Shown: in pieces, positions 33,718-43,160 of the stretch
Position numbering within the stretch: the stretch's first letter is position 1
Layout of the letters: each line of letters opens with the position of its first letter
Origin: Bdellovibrionaceae bacterium UBA1609
GTDB lineage: Bacteria > Bdellovibrionota > Bdellovibrionia > Bdellovibrionales > UBA1609
Direction of reading: 5' to 3'
Assembly: GCA_002321895.1 (NCBI GenBank)
Contig: DCMZ01000003.1
Coordinates: 709,070 to 773,069 of the forward strand
DNA length: 64,000 nucleotides
Program-made: the position numbers and the translations under genes
Notes under the pieces: model-generated
Told to the model about the DNA's origin: nothing
Database searches by the model: none
Seen by the model: the letters and a program-made list of their open reading frames with translations, nothing else

Positions 33718-35571
33718 CTAAAGTGTCGGTCTAGGGTTTGAGGGAGTTTGTGTTTCTGTTGACTCTGTATCGCGCGAAGGTAAAAAGCCCCCGGCTTGCA
33801 TACTCCAAAGGCGTGCGTAATGGCCATTTTCTTTTAAAAGTGTTTCGTGACTTCCATCTTCTATGATTCGCCCTTCATTAAAAACCAAAATTCGATCCAA
33901 ATGGGAGATGGTGGATAGTCGATGAGCCACAACAATCACCGTTTTGTCCTTCATGATAGTGTCCAGAGTGTTTTGAATGGCCTTCTCAGTGATGGAATCT
34001 AGACTGGAAGTGGCTTCATCCATAACAAGGAGGGGGGCGTCTTTTAAGATGGCACGAGAAATGGCAACTCTCTGTCTTTGTCCTCCAGAAAGTTTAACTC
34101 CTCTTTCGCCCACAAGAGATTGGTATCCATCTTCAGTTTCTAAAATAAAATCATGGGCGTGGGCCATACGAGCGGCCTCTTTAACTTGTTCATCTGTAGC
34201 AGATGGGTTGCCGTAGCGAATGTTCTCTAGCAGAGTTCGGTGAAACAACACCGGGTCTTGAGGAATCATACTAATCGAGGATCTTAAGCTATCTTGGGTG
34301 TGGGTTTGGATGTTTTGATCATCAATGGAGATTTGTCCTTCCTGAATATCAAATAGGCGTAAAATGAGATTTACAAAGGTGGTTTTTCCAGAGCCGGAAA
34401 ATCCCACCAGGCCCACTTTTTCACCGGGTTTAATTTTGACGTTTAAATTTTCGAAAACCGATTTACCCTCGGCATATGAAAAACAGACATCTTTAAACTC
34501 AAGCGCACCATCTTTAGCCACCAGGTCTTTGGCATTTTCCATATCCTGAATTTCATGAGGTTTAACAAGAATCTTCACTCCGTCACTAATATTACCCATG
34601 TATTCGAAAAACTCCAAAAAGCGTCGGGACAATCCGCGGGAATCATCTATGATCACCAAAGATAAAGTAGCCACCATGGCAAAGCTTCCAACGGAAATGG
34701 CTCCATCTCGAAACAGAACTAGTGCGTAGACGATGGTGCCAAGTTGTAGGATGAGTCCTGCAATGAATTGAAACCAACGCATTTTTTCAAAAAACCACAT
34801 GGTCTCGGTGGCTTTTTCCACCTCAACGTCTAATTGTTTATTGAGGCGGTGCCTTTCAAAAGGGAGTCGGGCAAAAAGTTTAGTGTTCATAACATTGGTG
34901 ACGGCGTCCACTATGTGTCCAGTGGTTCGACTGCGTTCTGCTGCAAAAGTTCTTGAATACTTCTGGCAACGGGTAGCGAGCAAAAAAGATATTGATACGT
35001 AAACAAACACCCAGAAGGCTAGAAATAAAGCTAAACCAGAGTTCGCGGAATAGAGTAGGAATAAAGTGACACAAAAACTGACAGCGACAGGAAGAAAGTC
35101 AAACATCACTGTCCACAGGCCATGGTTTACACCCATAGAGACTTCATTGATTCGATTGGCCAGAGAGCCGGAAAAATTGGAAATAAAATATCTATGAGAT
35201 TGATATTGCAAGTAATGGTAAATTTTCTCACGAGTCATTTTTCTCAGTCGAGGGCCAAAATACACAAGTAGCGCCCCACTTGCTCTTGAGAAAACCAAAA
35301 TGCCAAGACACATCCAGGCAAAAAATGAAAGTGGACCATTCAGGTAGTCAAACAATTGATCCTTAGGGCCGTCGAAAGCCACGGCTCCGTCTAAAATTTC
35401 TTTAAAAGAATAAGGGATGAGTATCTGACAGGCCTTCTGCGCGATTTCCATAGAGGCCATTAGGCCTATGAGCCATTTAAAACTTCTTAAGAAATGCAAA
35501 ACGAAGGGCCAAGGTTGGGTCGGGAGCTGCGGAATGGTTCGGGATGGATTTTCCATATTCAATGGCCTCAT
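33718..35571 (-). CDS. ABC exporter, fused permease and ATPase
   Basis: The 617-residue half-transporter has a six-helix permease domain (about 30-330) and a C-terminal nucleotide-binding domain with Walker A GFSGSGKTT, signature LSGGQRQR, Walker B LLVMDEATSSLD and the switch His in VAHRLSTI. It would work as a homodimer, like MsbA or multidrug exporters. A second in-frame ATG at 35556 has AUGAGG just upstream and may be the true start. The C-terminal tail is Ser/Thr/Pro-rich. Substrate is unknown; genes downstream (M48, GNAT) do not identify it. Confidence 0.9.
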   Translation of the reverse strand: MRPLNMENPSRTIPQLPTQPWPFVLHFLRSFKWLIGLMASMEIAQKACQILIPYSFKEILDGAVAFDGPKDQLFDYLNGPLSFFAWMCLGILVFSRASGALLVYFGPRLRKMTREKIYHYLQYQSHRYFISNFSGSLANRINEVSMGVNHGLWTVMFDFLPVAVSFCVTLFLLYSANSGLALFLAFWVFVYVSISFLLATRCQKYSRTFAAERSRTTGHIVDAVTNVMNTKLFARLPFERHRLNKQLDVEVEKATETMWFFEKMRWFQFIAGLILQLGTIVYALVLFRDGAISVGSFAMVATLSLVIIDDSRGLSRRFLEFFEYMGNISDGVKILVKPHEIQDMENAKDLVAKDGALEFKDVCFSYAEGKSVFENLNVKIKPGEKVGLVGFSGSGKTTFVNLILRLFDIQEGQISIDDQNIQTHTQDSLRSSISMIPQDPVLFHRTLLENIRYGNPSATDEQVKEAARMAHAHDFILETEDGYQSLVGERGVKLSGGQRQRVAISRAILKDAPLLVMDEATSSLDSITEKAIQNTLDTIMKDKTVIVVAHRLSTISHLDRILVFNEGRIIEDGSHETLLKENGHYARLWSMQAGGFLPSRDTESTETQTPSNPRPTL

Positions 35572-35747
35572 AAGGATTACATGTTGGTACGACCACTATG
35601 GACCGGGCAGAGTTGTCTAGGGATGTGTGGCGAGTCATTTATATACAACACAAATGTATACAAGCGAAGGGAAATCAATGGTTGGCGCTTGGCATAGGAT
35701 CTGGCATAGGAGGGAAAAAGATACTACAATTTTGTCCGGAGGCAGAT

Positions 35748-36254
35748 ATGAAATCGTCAAGACTAACCAAGCCAGTAAAAATCATTGGTTGGCGTGAATG
35801 GGTGGGGTTACCTGAGCTGGGCGTAAAATCTATAAAAGCGAAGGTAGATACGGGTGCACGATCCTCATCATTGCATGCTTTCGATATGGTGGTTTTTAAG
35901 CGAGGCTCCAAGGAATATGTAAATTTTAAAATACATCCTATTCAAAAAAGTTCTGCTAAAACAAAGCGGTGTGAAGCACGAGTTATGGAGTATCGACAGG
36001 TAAAAAGCTCAAACGGTCACACTGAAAAACGCCCTGTTATTCTTACCACCTTAAAGTTAATGGGAGAGGAGTGGCCCATCGAACTCACTTTAACAAACAG
36101 AGATGAAATGGGCTTTAGAATGTTGCTTGGTCGAGAGAGTTTCCGCAGACGTTATTTAGTAGATGCCGGAAAGTCTTATTATGGCGGACAGCCTCTTGAG
36201 AAAAAATCATCCAGCAAAAAGAAAAAAACCAAAAAGAAAGCGACAGTTAAATGA
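35748..36254 (+). CDS. retropepsin-like (ATP-dependent zinc protease/RimB-like) protein
   Basis: I start this at ATG 35748, which has CGGAGG 5 nt upstream; the open frame extends 50 codons further but that part looks non-coding. The 168-residue protein has the single-domain aspartic-protease-like motif KVDTGARSSSLHA and a second strand MLLGRESF, as in the family often named ATP-dependent zinc protease and placed beside rimK. The C-terminus is a Lys-rich tail (KKSSSKKKKTKKK). It overlaps the RimK-like gene by ATGA. It may trim glutamate tails or process proteins together with the ligase. Confidence 0.85.
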   Translation: MKSSRLTKPVKIIGWREWVGLPELGVKSIKAKVDTGARSSSLHAFDMVVFKRGSKEYVNFKIHPIQKSSAKTKRCEARVMEYRQVKSSNGHTEKRPVILTTLKLMGEEWPIELTLTNRDEMGFRMLLGRESFRRRYLVDAGKSYYGGQPLEKKSSSKKKKTKKKATVK

Positions 36255-37432
36255 AGTTAGCAATACTCTCTAGAGAACCTAAAAACTATAGCACAAAGCG
36301 CCTTTATGAGGCTGCTAAAAAGCGTGGTCACAAGGTGAAAGTGATGAATACTTTAAAGTTTTCTATTGATTTGGAAGCTGGTAGTCCAGATCTCTACTAC
36401 GATCAAAAGAGAATCACGCAATACCATGCCGTACTTCCAAGAGTAGGCGCTTCAGTCACTTATTTCGGATCCGCTGTGGTGAGACAGTTTCAACAGATGG
36501 ATGTGTTTTGTGCTAACACGGCGGATAGTATTATCAATTCTCGGGATAAACTGAGAAGTTTACAGATTCTTAGCCGACATAGGATTGGTATCCCGGCTAC
36601 AACCTTTGTAAAAGACAAGCATGATGTTATTCCAGCCATTGAAAGAGTGGGAGGGGTTCCTGTTGTTATTAAACTTCTCGAAGGAACTCAAGGGATCGGG
36701 GTGATTTTAGCCCACACTATAGAAATGGCGACTTCCATAATTGAATTGTTACAAAGCCAAAAACAAAACGTTTTGATTCAAAAGTTTGTAGCTGAGAGCA
36801 AGGGGAAGGATATCCGAGCTATCGTTGTGGGTGATGAGGTTGTGGCTTCCATGCGACGAGTAGCTCAAGGTCAAGAATTCCGAAGTAATGTTCATCGTGG
36901 TGGGCGTACTGAAAAAGTGGATTTAGATCCTGAGTATAAAGAGACGGCGGTTCGAGCCTGTAAAATTTTAGGTTTGGGAATTGCTGGAGTGGACATGCTA
37001 GAGGGAAAAGACGGTCCTCAAATCATGGAAGTCAATTCTTCTCCCGGCTTAGAAGGTATTGAAAAGTGCACACAATTGGATGTGGCGGGAGCTTTTATCG
37101 ATTATATGCATTACCGGGTGGACTTTCCCGATATTGATGTTCGTCAAAGACTAAATGTGAGTCGTGGTTATGGAGTTGCTGAGATTTCTGTTCCAAAAGG
37201 ATCTGCTTATGTGGGAAAAACCATTGAAGAAACAGGCCTCTGGGAAAGTGATGTTAATGTTTTGACTCTGCATAGTTCTGGTAAAGTTGTACCGAATCCA
37301 AAATTATCTCGTACGCTAAAAAATGGTGACCGGATGCTTTGTTTTGGTAAGCTAGAGTCTATGCGAGGATTGGTGCCTGAACGTGTTAGGAAGCGTCGGC
37401 GTCCAAAAATGAAAAAACTGAAAACCCAATAG
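36251..37432 (+). CDS. rimK: RimK-family glutamate ligase with C-terminal TrkA-C domain
   Basis: Residues 1-290 form a RimK ATP-grasp ligase: SREPKNYSTKRL start, NSRDKLRSLQIL, LLEGTQGIGV (phosphate loop), and IMEVNSSPGLEGIE with the metal ligands. RimK adds glutamates to the C-terminus of ribosomal protein S6 in E. coli. From about residue 300 an extra domain follows (GVAEISVPKGSAYVGKTI, LKNGDRMLCFG) that matches RCK/TrkA-C regulatory domains and may bind a nucleotide or ion. A basic tail ends the protein. It is coupled to the protease gene before it, and a desuccinylase gene comes 31 bp later. Confidence 0.85.
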   Translation: MKLAILSREPKNYSTKRLYEAAKKRGHKVKVMNTLKFSIDLEAGSPDLYYDQKRITQYHAVLPRVGASVTYFGSAVVRQFQQMDVFCANTADSIINSRDKLRSLQILSRHRIGIPATTFVKDKHDVIPAIERVGGVPVVIKLLEGTQGIGVILAHTIEMATSIIELLQSQKQNVLIQKFVAESKGKDIRAIVVGDEVVASMRRVAQGQEFRSNVHRGGRTEKVDLDPEYKETAVRACKILGLGIAGVDMLEGKDGPQIMEVNSSPGLEGIEKCTQLDVAGAFIDYMHYRVDFPDIDVRQRLNVSRGYGVAEISVPKGSAYVGKTIEETGLWESDVNVLTLHSSGKVVPNPKLSRTLKNGDRMLCFGKLESMRGLVPERVRKRRRPKMKKLKTQ

Positions 37433-37463
37433 TGGATTTTGAATAGGTAAGTCCGAGTCCTTT

Positions 37464-38474
37464 ATGGCTAAAAGAAATGTGAATATTCTTAAAATTGGTA
37501 CCGAAAAAATTCGTTTAGGGGAGCGTAAGAAATTTCAACTAGAAGTTGGCTCCCTATATGACTACACAAAATTGAATATACCCATTGAGGTGATTCGTGG
37601 CAAAGAAGATGGGCCAACGCTCTTTATATCGGCGGCCATTCATGGCGATGAAATCAACGGGGTGGAAATATTAAAGCGGCTCTTGCAAAGACCAGTGTTA
37701 AATCGCCTAAAAGGTACATTGATAGCAGTACCGGTGGTCAATGTTTTTGGTTTCAATAATAAATCCAGATACTTGCCTGACAGAAGAGACTTGAATAGAT
37801 CTTTCCCAGGGAGCTCTAAGGGGTCTTTGGCATCTCGTCTGGCTTATATTTTTACAAAAGAAATCGTTAACAAGTGCACTCACGGTATTGATTTACATAC
37901 GGGTGCCATTCATAGATCGAATTTATCACAAATTCGTGCTTGTTTAGATGATCCAATCACCAATGACATTGCCAAACAATTTGGTGTTCCCGTTTTGATA
38001 AATTCTCAATTGAGAGATGGTTCTCTTAGAGAAGCCGCACGTAAAAAGAATGTGAAAATGCTTCTTTTTGAAGGTGGGGAAGCTCTAAGGTTTAATGAAA
38101 ATGTCATTAAATCTGGCTTAAATGGCTGTCTTTCTGTGATGAGGTATATCGGAATGTTGCCTCCAGTTCGTTCCAGTTCTGCTTTAGAAAAGCGGCAAGC
38201 AAAGGCCTATGTGGCCAAGGATAGCTTTTGGGTGCGTGCTGGACACAGTGGTTCCTTTCGCAGTCGTAAAAAATTGGGAGATTCAGTAGTCAAAGGTGAT
38301 ATTCTAGCAGTCATTTCTGATCCCTTTGGAGCTCAGTCCGTGAATATTGTGGCTCCAGAAGAAGGTATCGTAGTTGGCAAGAGTACAATTCCTTTGGTGA
38401 ACCGCGGAGATGCTGTTTTTCATGTGGCTACATTTAGAAATGTTAAAAAAGTGAAAACAGAGTTGGATCTATAG
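37464..38474 (+). CDS. succinylglutamate desuccinylase/aspartoacylase family protein
   Basis: The 336-residue zinc-carboxypeptidase-like protein shows the ligand set HGDEINGVE (His, Glu), DRRDLNRSFPG and DLHTGA (second His), with a catalytic Glu in FEGGEALRFNE. The C-terminal 80 residues form a barrel-like extra domain with a biotinyl/lipoyl-like GDSVVKGDIL turn. Members of this family sit in rim-type operons (RimABK-like sets), consistent with acting on acylated or glutamylated amino groups. The protease, ligase and this enzyme thus form a likely protein-tail modification operon. Confidence 0.8.
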   Translation: MAKRNVNILKIGTEKIRLGERKKFQLEVGSLYDYTKLNIPIEVIRGKEDGPTLFISAAIHGDEINGVEILKRLLQRPVLNRLKGTLIAVPVVNVFGFNNKSRYLPDRRDLNRSFPGSSKGSLASRLAYIFTKEIVNKCTHGIDLHTGAIHRSNLSQIRACLDDPITNDIAKQFGVPVLINSQLRDGSLREAARKKNVKMLLFEGGEALRFNENVIKSGLNGCLSVMRYIGMLPPVRSSSALEKRQAKAYVAKDSFWVRAGHSGSFRSRKKLGDSVVKGDILAVISDPFGAQSVNIVAPEEGIVVGKSTIPLVNRGDAVFHVATFRNVKKVKTELDL

Positions 38475-38541
38475 AGTCACTTTTTTCTATGTAACTTTTG
38501 ATCGGTTTTAGCGCAATTCTATGCAGGAGGGCGCTATAGCC

Positions 38542-39822
38542 GTGAGTATTCCGTTCGTTCCACTATCTAAACTATTGATTTTCCTTACCTTAGTCATGGG
38601 TTTTAAGAGTGTCGCGGCTATGGAGCTCCAGATTAAAGAAATTCATATCAAAGGAAATCATCGTACAGAGAGTTTTGTGATTGAACGAGAGCTGGGATTC
38701 AAGTCCGGAGAGAGGGTTGCACAGGATGATCTTGAATTAGGTATCAGTAATATTCGAAACACAAATCTATTTTCCTCCATTAATTATGACGTAAACGCAG
38801 ATGGAGAACTATCCATCTTGGCGGAAGAGCGCTGGACCACGATTCCTATTTTTAAATTTTCATCTGGTGGTGGTGTAGATCAAACCATAGCGGGAGTTTA
38901 TGATCCTAATGTTTTTGGCAAATACATTGAACTCGGCACCCAGTACGAAAAATTAGGAGATATCGAGAGTGGTGTAATTTGGTTTAAAAATCCAAGGTTA
39001 TTTAATCAGAGAACCGGTATCGATGTTCAGTTTTGGGAAACCAATAGGCTCCGCACCATTTACGCTCAAAACTCAGAGGATTTTGAAATTGAAAATGGCT
39101 TTGTAAGGGAGAGGACGAAGTTCTATTTAGGGCTAATGCATGAATGGAGCCCAAGATTAGTAACCAAAATGTTCTATGAATATAATGATGATCGGTTTTC
39201 CAATGAATTGGTTGGCGATGAGATTAGAGATGAGGTGACAGATTTAATTTTACCAGAATCCACGATGTACCATTTTGTGGGATTAGGATTAGATCTTGGA
39301 AGGATCAATTATCATTCTTATCGCCAAGATGGAAGCTTGTTAAGCATTGATCTGAAAGAAGGTATATCCTCAGGGGAAGAACGCAATTTTACACAATTTG
39401 ACCTAGAGTTTAACCATTACAAAACCATTTGGGGGCGATCTACGTTTGCCCAAAGATTTATGCTTGGGTTTAACGATTCGCCTGCAAAAGAGTATTATTA
39501 CTATCTTGGGGGGTTGGATAAAGTCCGGGGATATTCGGATAATCGATTCCTAGGCCGATTTTTTTGGTTATCAAACACTGAGCTTCGAAAGCCAGTTGTA
39601 GAGAATCCGAACTATGTATTGCAGGCCACCGGGTTTTTAGATCTTGCATCCGTGGATACAAAGTTTTCCAATCTTGCAGATGCCAGTGGTGCTAGTGTTG
39701 GTGTGGGAATAAGAATTATTTTACCGAAAGTTTATCGGTTTGTATTGCGTTTGGATTATGCATACCGATTAGTAGATGAGGACGATCAAAATATTAGCTT
39801 TGGTGTGCAGCAATTTTTCTGA
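38542..39822 (+). CDS. Omp85-like outer-membrane protein with POTRA domain
   Basis: The protein from GTG 38542 has 426 residues and a signal peptide (LLIFLTLVMGFKSVAA); AGGAGG precedes the GTG by 12 nt, while an ATG 7 codons upstream has no such site. A single POTRA domain (IKEIHIKGNHRTESFVIERE through SILAEERW) leads into a beta-barrel of about 330 residues. The barrel contains the Omp85 hallmark GGLDKVRGYSDNRF (L6-like VRGY motif) and a terminal Phe. It is much smaller than BamA, nearer to the Patatin/FhaC- or TamA-like short forms. It may secrete or insert a partner. It precedes the RND/TolC pair on the same strand after a 224-bp gap. Confidence 0.8.
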   Translation: MSIPFVPLSKLLIFLTLVMGFKSVAAMELQIKEIHIKGNHRTESFVIERELGFKSGERVAQDDLELGISNIRNTNLFSSINYDVNADGELSILAEERWTTIPIFKFSSGGGVDQTIAGVYDPNVFGKYIELGTQYEKLGDIESGVIWFKNPRLFNQRTGIDVQFWETNRLRTIYAQNSEDFEIENGFVRERTKFYLGLMHEWSPRLVTKMFYEYNDDRFSNELVGDEIRDEVTDLILPESTMYHFVGLGLDLGRINYHSYRQDGSLLSIDLKEGISSGEERNFTQFDLEFNHYKTIWGRSTFAQRFMLGFNDSPAKEYYYYLGGLDKVRGYSDNRFLGRFFWLSNTELRKPVVENPNYVLQATGFLDLASVDTKFSNLADASGASVGVGIRIILPKVYRFVLRLDYAYRLVDEDDQNISFGVQQFF

Positions 39823-40046
39823 TGATATAAGAAAAATGTTGAGACAGTGTGGAAGCCAAAATTTAGTTTCTAGTTTTAAGGCAGAGGAATCACCCTACAT
39901 TAGTCTAAGTGTGTGGATATAAGTAGATAACTAGAAATTATGGTGTTGAGGAGCAAACGATAAAACCTCTTTAAAATTTTAAAACAGTTACGGCCGGTTT
40001 GTGTTTAGGATAGAATATCTCTTAGTAAATTGCAGAGGAGATATAT

Positions 40047-43000
40047 CTGAGAAGCCTCGTTGAGTATTTCACAAACCGACCTGTAGTAGCCAATGTAATG
40101 ATGTTCGGAATGATAGCTATGGCTATTGTCTTTTGGGATCAAATTGGTAAAGAAGAAATGCCAGATTTTGCTATGGAGTCCATTCGGATTTCTATTCCCT
40201 ACCGGGGAGCTTCGGCCGAAGATGTGGAGTTATTTGTCACAAAACCAGTGGAGGAGCAACTTAAGGGGATCTCCGGATTGGATGAGGTGAGTTCAACCTC
40301 ATCTTATGGATCGAGCTCATTTCGAATTAATTTCGAGGCTGGTACTCCAAACCTACAGGAGAAAATACAGGAAGTGAAGGATGCGGTCGATGCAGCTGAA
40401 TTTCCCAGTGAAGCCGACGATCCTACCTATCGACAATTTCGAAGTTCTGAAAAAGCCATCATTGATCTGGGTTTTTATCTCGAAGACAAAGAGATACTAA
40501 CGGTAGAAGAAAGGGCTCAGTTACAGCATTTGGTACTAGCGTTTAAAAACAAGGTTTTAAATTTAAAAGAAATAAGTGGTGTAGATACGAGTGGATATCT
40601 AAGGCCTGAATTGCAGATTAGGGTTGAGCCGGAGCAATTGAAATCCTATGAGGTTTCCATGGACCAGGTGAGAAGCCAGGTTGTTGAGAAACATGTTCGG
40701 CGACCACTGGGGAGTTTGCAAGATAAGGGTGAGTCGGATGTCACCATTGTTTCTGAACTCGATAATATTGAAGCTTTAGAGAATGTTATTGTTTCTAGCG
40801 GTTTTGAAGGGCAACAGGTAAAGCTGGCTAGAGTGGCAAAGGTTGGACATGGTTTCGAAAAAAGTAATACGATTTACAAAATTTTTGGGCGTGAAGGTGT
40901 TATTTTAAATCTGACAAAAAGTGCAAGTGCTGACATTCTTTCTGCGCAAGAGTCAGTGGTGAATTTCGTGCACCAGTTTGCAGAGGATAATAAGGATTCG
41001 GGGTTGCGGATCTCGATGATGGATGATGAGTCTTATGATGTTCGAAATCGCCTAGAAATCATTGGTGCCAATGGGTTAATTGGTTTTTTACTTATTGTAG
41101 TGGTCTTGTTTCTATTTCTTGATTTTAAGTCAGGAATTTGGGTGGCCATGGGAATTCCATTTTCTTTAGCTTTTACACTAATTAGTGCATTTGTGTTGGG
41201 TTACACAGTTAACAATATGACTTTGGCGGCCATCATTGTGGTTTTAGGTGTAGTGGTGGATGATGCCATTATTGTAGCTGAAAATATTTCGCGAAGGATG
41301 ACAAAGGCAGGGCCCGAAGGTGCGGTTGAAGCTACATATAATGTAATTCATCCGGTCATTGCGAGTGTACTGACAACCTGTATTGCCTTTGTGCCACTCT
41401 ATTACTTCAGTGGTCGGTTTGGATTGCTGATCAAATACCTTCCACTAGTGATATTTTTGATGTTGGCTGCAAGCTTGATCGAATCCTTTTTTATTCTACC
41501 AAGCCATATGGCGCATGGTTTGCCTTGGGACCGATGGACGAAGAATAGAGGTGAGAGGTTCGCAAAGCGGCGAACTGAAATTACCGAAAAAATAGAACGT
41601 TCTTATAAGAAACTTGTTCGATCTATTTTAGATCAACGAAAATATGTCTTTTCTGTATTTCTGCTGCTGCTGGTGGGATCTTCTTATCTCTATAGTAATC
41701 ATTTGAAGTATTCAATGTTTCCTCGAGAAGAATCAAAGGATTTTAGGGTCAAGGTAGTAGCTGCAGAAGACCTTAATAGATATGAGATGGCCCGAAAGGT
41801 CCGAGAAGTGGAGGACGTATTTGCCAAGCATCCACACACAGTAGGTACCATTGCGCAAATTGGACAAAGTCGTAGAGGTGGAGAGGTCCGCGAAAATGAG
41901 GCCACTTTAAGAGTGGAGGTGGTTCCACGAGGAGAGCGTAGTGTGTCACTCAATAAGATGTTTGAGCAGTGGGAGAAGGAGTTTGAATCTCTCAAAGGAT
42001 TTGAACAGATTAAGCTGTTTAAGAGCCGATGGGGATCCGATAGTGGAAGTGCTATAGCGATTGAGGTTCAAGAGAATAATGATGTTTTACGCGCTCAAAT
42101 TGCAGATCGTTTACAGGCGGCTATGCAGGGAGTGAAAGGTCTCTCTGGTGTTGAGATAGAGCGCCCTAGAACAAAAGATGAGATTCGCATGAAAATCAAT
42201 ACGGATGAAGCCAGTCGATTGTCTGTTAAGTACGATCAATTGTCTTCTGTTCTCCGATCTTACATTGAGGGAGACATTCTCTATACGCTTAACTCTGGTG
42301 AAGAGGAAGTGGATGTGCGATTAACTAGTAATACTGAGTCAAAAGATAACTCAGAAGATCTATTAGATTTGACCGTAGCAAATACCAGTAACTATTTGGT
42401 GCCGATTCGACAACTCATCAATGTGGAAGTTGGAAAGAAGCCCTCAAACATACAGAGGGTAAACTATAAAAGAACCACCATGGTTTACGCGGATTTGGAA
42501 AAGAACACAAGTATAACGCCTCTGGAAATAGCGGACCATCTTGAGGCAGATGTGTTCCCCAAGGTTCTAAAAGGTGCTCCTGCAGCGACACTGCGTTTTC
42601 GCGGAGAAGTGGAGGAATCAAGGGAATCGCAATCTGAGTTTGGACTTTCCATATTAACAGTTCTGGTTCTCATCTATATACTTTTAGTATTCCTATTTGA
42701 TTCTATATGGACGCCTTTTCTCATTGGAGCCATTATCCCTTTTGGGGTGGTCGGTGCGACCTTTGCATTTGCAGCTCATGGGATTGAGCAGTACGGCTTC
42801 TTTGCCGTTGTTGGTATTTTGGGAATGATAGGGGTAATTATAAATGACTCCATTGTTTTAATAGATAAGTTAAAAAGTAGTATGGATTTTACGGAGGGTT
42901 CTCTAGATAAGCTATTTGATCAAATCGCTGAAATTTCGTCTACACGATTGAGGGCCGTTGTGGTGACAACATTAACTACTGTTGCAGGTGTTTTTCCAAC

Positions 43001-43160
43001 AGCCTATGGCATTGGAGGATATGATTCTATGTTGGCGGAAATGATGATGGCTATGGGATGGGGTCTTCTTTTTGGTATGTTTATAACTTTAGTTTTAGTT
43101 CCATGTCTCTATAGTTTGGCAGTGCAGATTAAGCGTTTTGCGGAAGGAGCTACCCAGTGA
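40047..43160 (+). CDS. RND-family efflux permease with apparent CTG start
   Basis: RND proteins export drugs, lipids or other molecules by proton antiport. The family N-terminus (RSLVEYFTNRPVVANV, a cytoplasmic helix then TM1) lies before the first in-frame ATG at 40098. Upstream the frame is open only to a TAA at 40026, and CTG 40047 has AGAGGAG 6 nt before it, so CTG is the best start; the product is 1037 residues. TM4 keeps the paired Asp (GVVVDDAIIVAEN). Large periplasmic loops and 12 helices are as usual. The stop overlaps the TolC gene by GTGA. No adaptor (HlyD/AcrA type) gene is present beside it. Confidence 0.9.
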   Translation: MRSLVEYFTNRPVVANVMMFGMIAMAIVFWDQIGKEEMPDFAMESIRISIPYRGASAEDVELFVTKPVEEQLKGISGLDEVSSTSSYGSSSFRINFEAGTPNLQEKIQEVKDAVDAAEFPSEADDPTYRQFRSSEKAIIDLGFYLEDKEILTVEERAQLQHLVLAFKNKVLNLKEISGVDTSGYLRPELQIRVEPEQLKSYEVSMDQVRSQVVEKHVRRPLGSLQDKGESDVTIVSELDNIEALENVIVSSGFEGQQVKLARVAKVGHGFEKSNTIYKIFGREGVILNLTKSASADILSAQESVVNFVHQFAEDNKDSGLRISMMDDESYDVRNRLEIIGANGLIGFLLIVVVLFLFLDFKSGIWVAMGIPFSLAFTLISAFVLGYTVNNMTLAAIIVVLGVVVDDAIIVAENISRRMTKAGPEGAVEATYNVIHPVIASVLTTCIAFVPLYYFSGRFGLLIKYLPLVIFLMLAASLIESFFILPSHMAHGLPWDRWTKNRGERFAKRRTEITEKIERSYKKLVRSILDQRKYVFSVFLLLLVGSSYLYSNHLKYSMFPREESKDFRVKVVAAEDLNRYEMARKVREVEDVFAKHPHTVGTIAQIGQSRRGGEVRENEATLRVEVVPRGERSVSLNKMFEQWEKEFESLKGFEQIKLFKSRWGSDSGSAIAIEVQENNDVLRAQIADRLQAAMQGVKGLSGVEIERPRTKDEIRMKINTDEASRLSVKYDQLSSVLRSYIEGDILYTLNSGEEEVDVRLTSNTESKDNSEDLLDLTVANTSNYLVPIRQLINVEVGKKPSNIQRVNYKRTTMVYADLEKNTSITPLEIADHLEADVFPKVLKGAPAATLRFRGEVEESRESQSEFGLSILTVLVLIYILLVFLFDSIWTPFLIGAIIPFGVVGATFAFAAHGIEQYGFFAVVGILGMIGVIINDSIVLIDKLKSSMDFTEGSLDKLFDQIAEISSTRLRAVVVTTLTTVAGVFPTAYGIGGYDSMLAEMMMAMGWGLLFGMFITLVLVPCLYSLAVQIKRFAEGATQ

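Noticed and set aside
35598..35747. N-terminal extension of the retropepsin-like protein
   Set aside because: No family similarity and no ribosome site; CGGAGG lies before ATG 35748.
42418..42673. Minus-strand open frames inside the RND gene
   Set aside because: They lie wholly within a well-supported coding region and show no start signals or family motifs.
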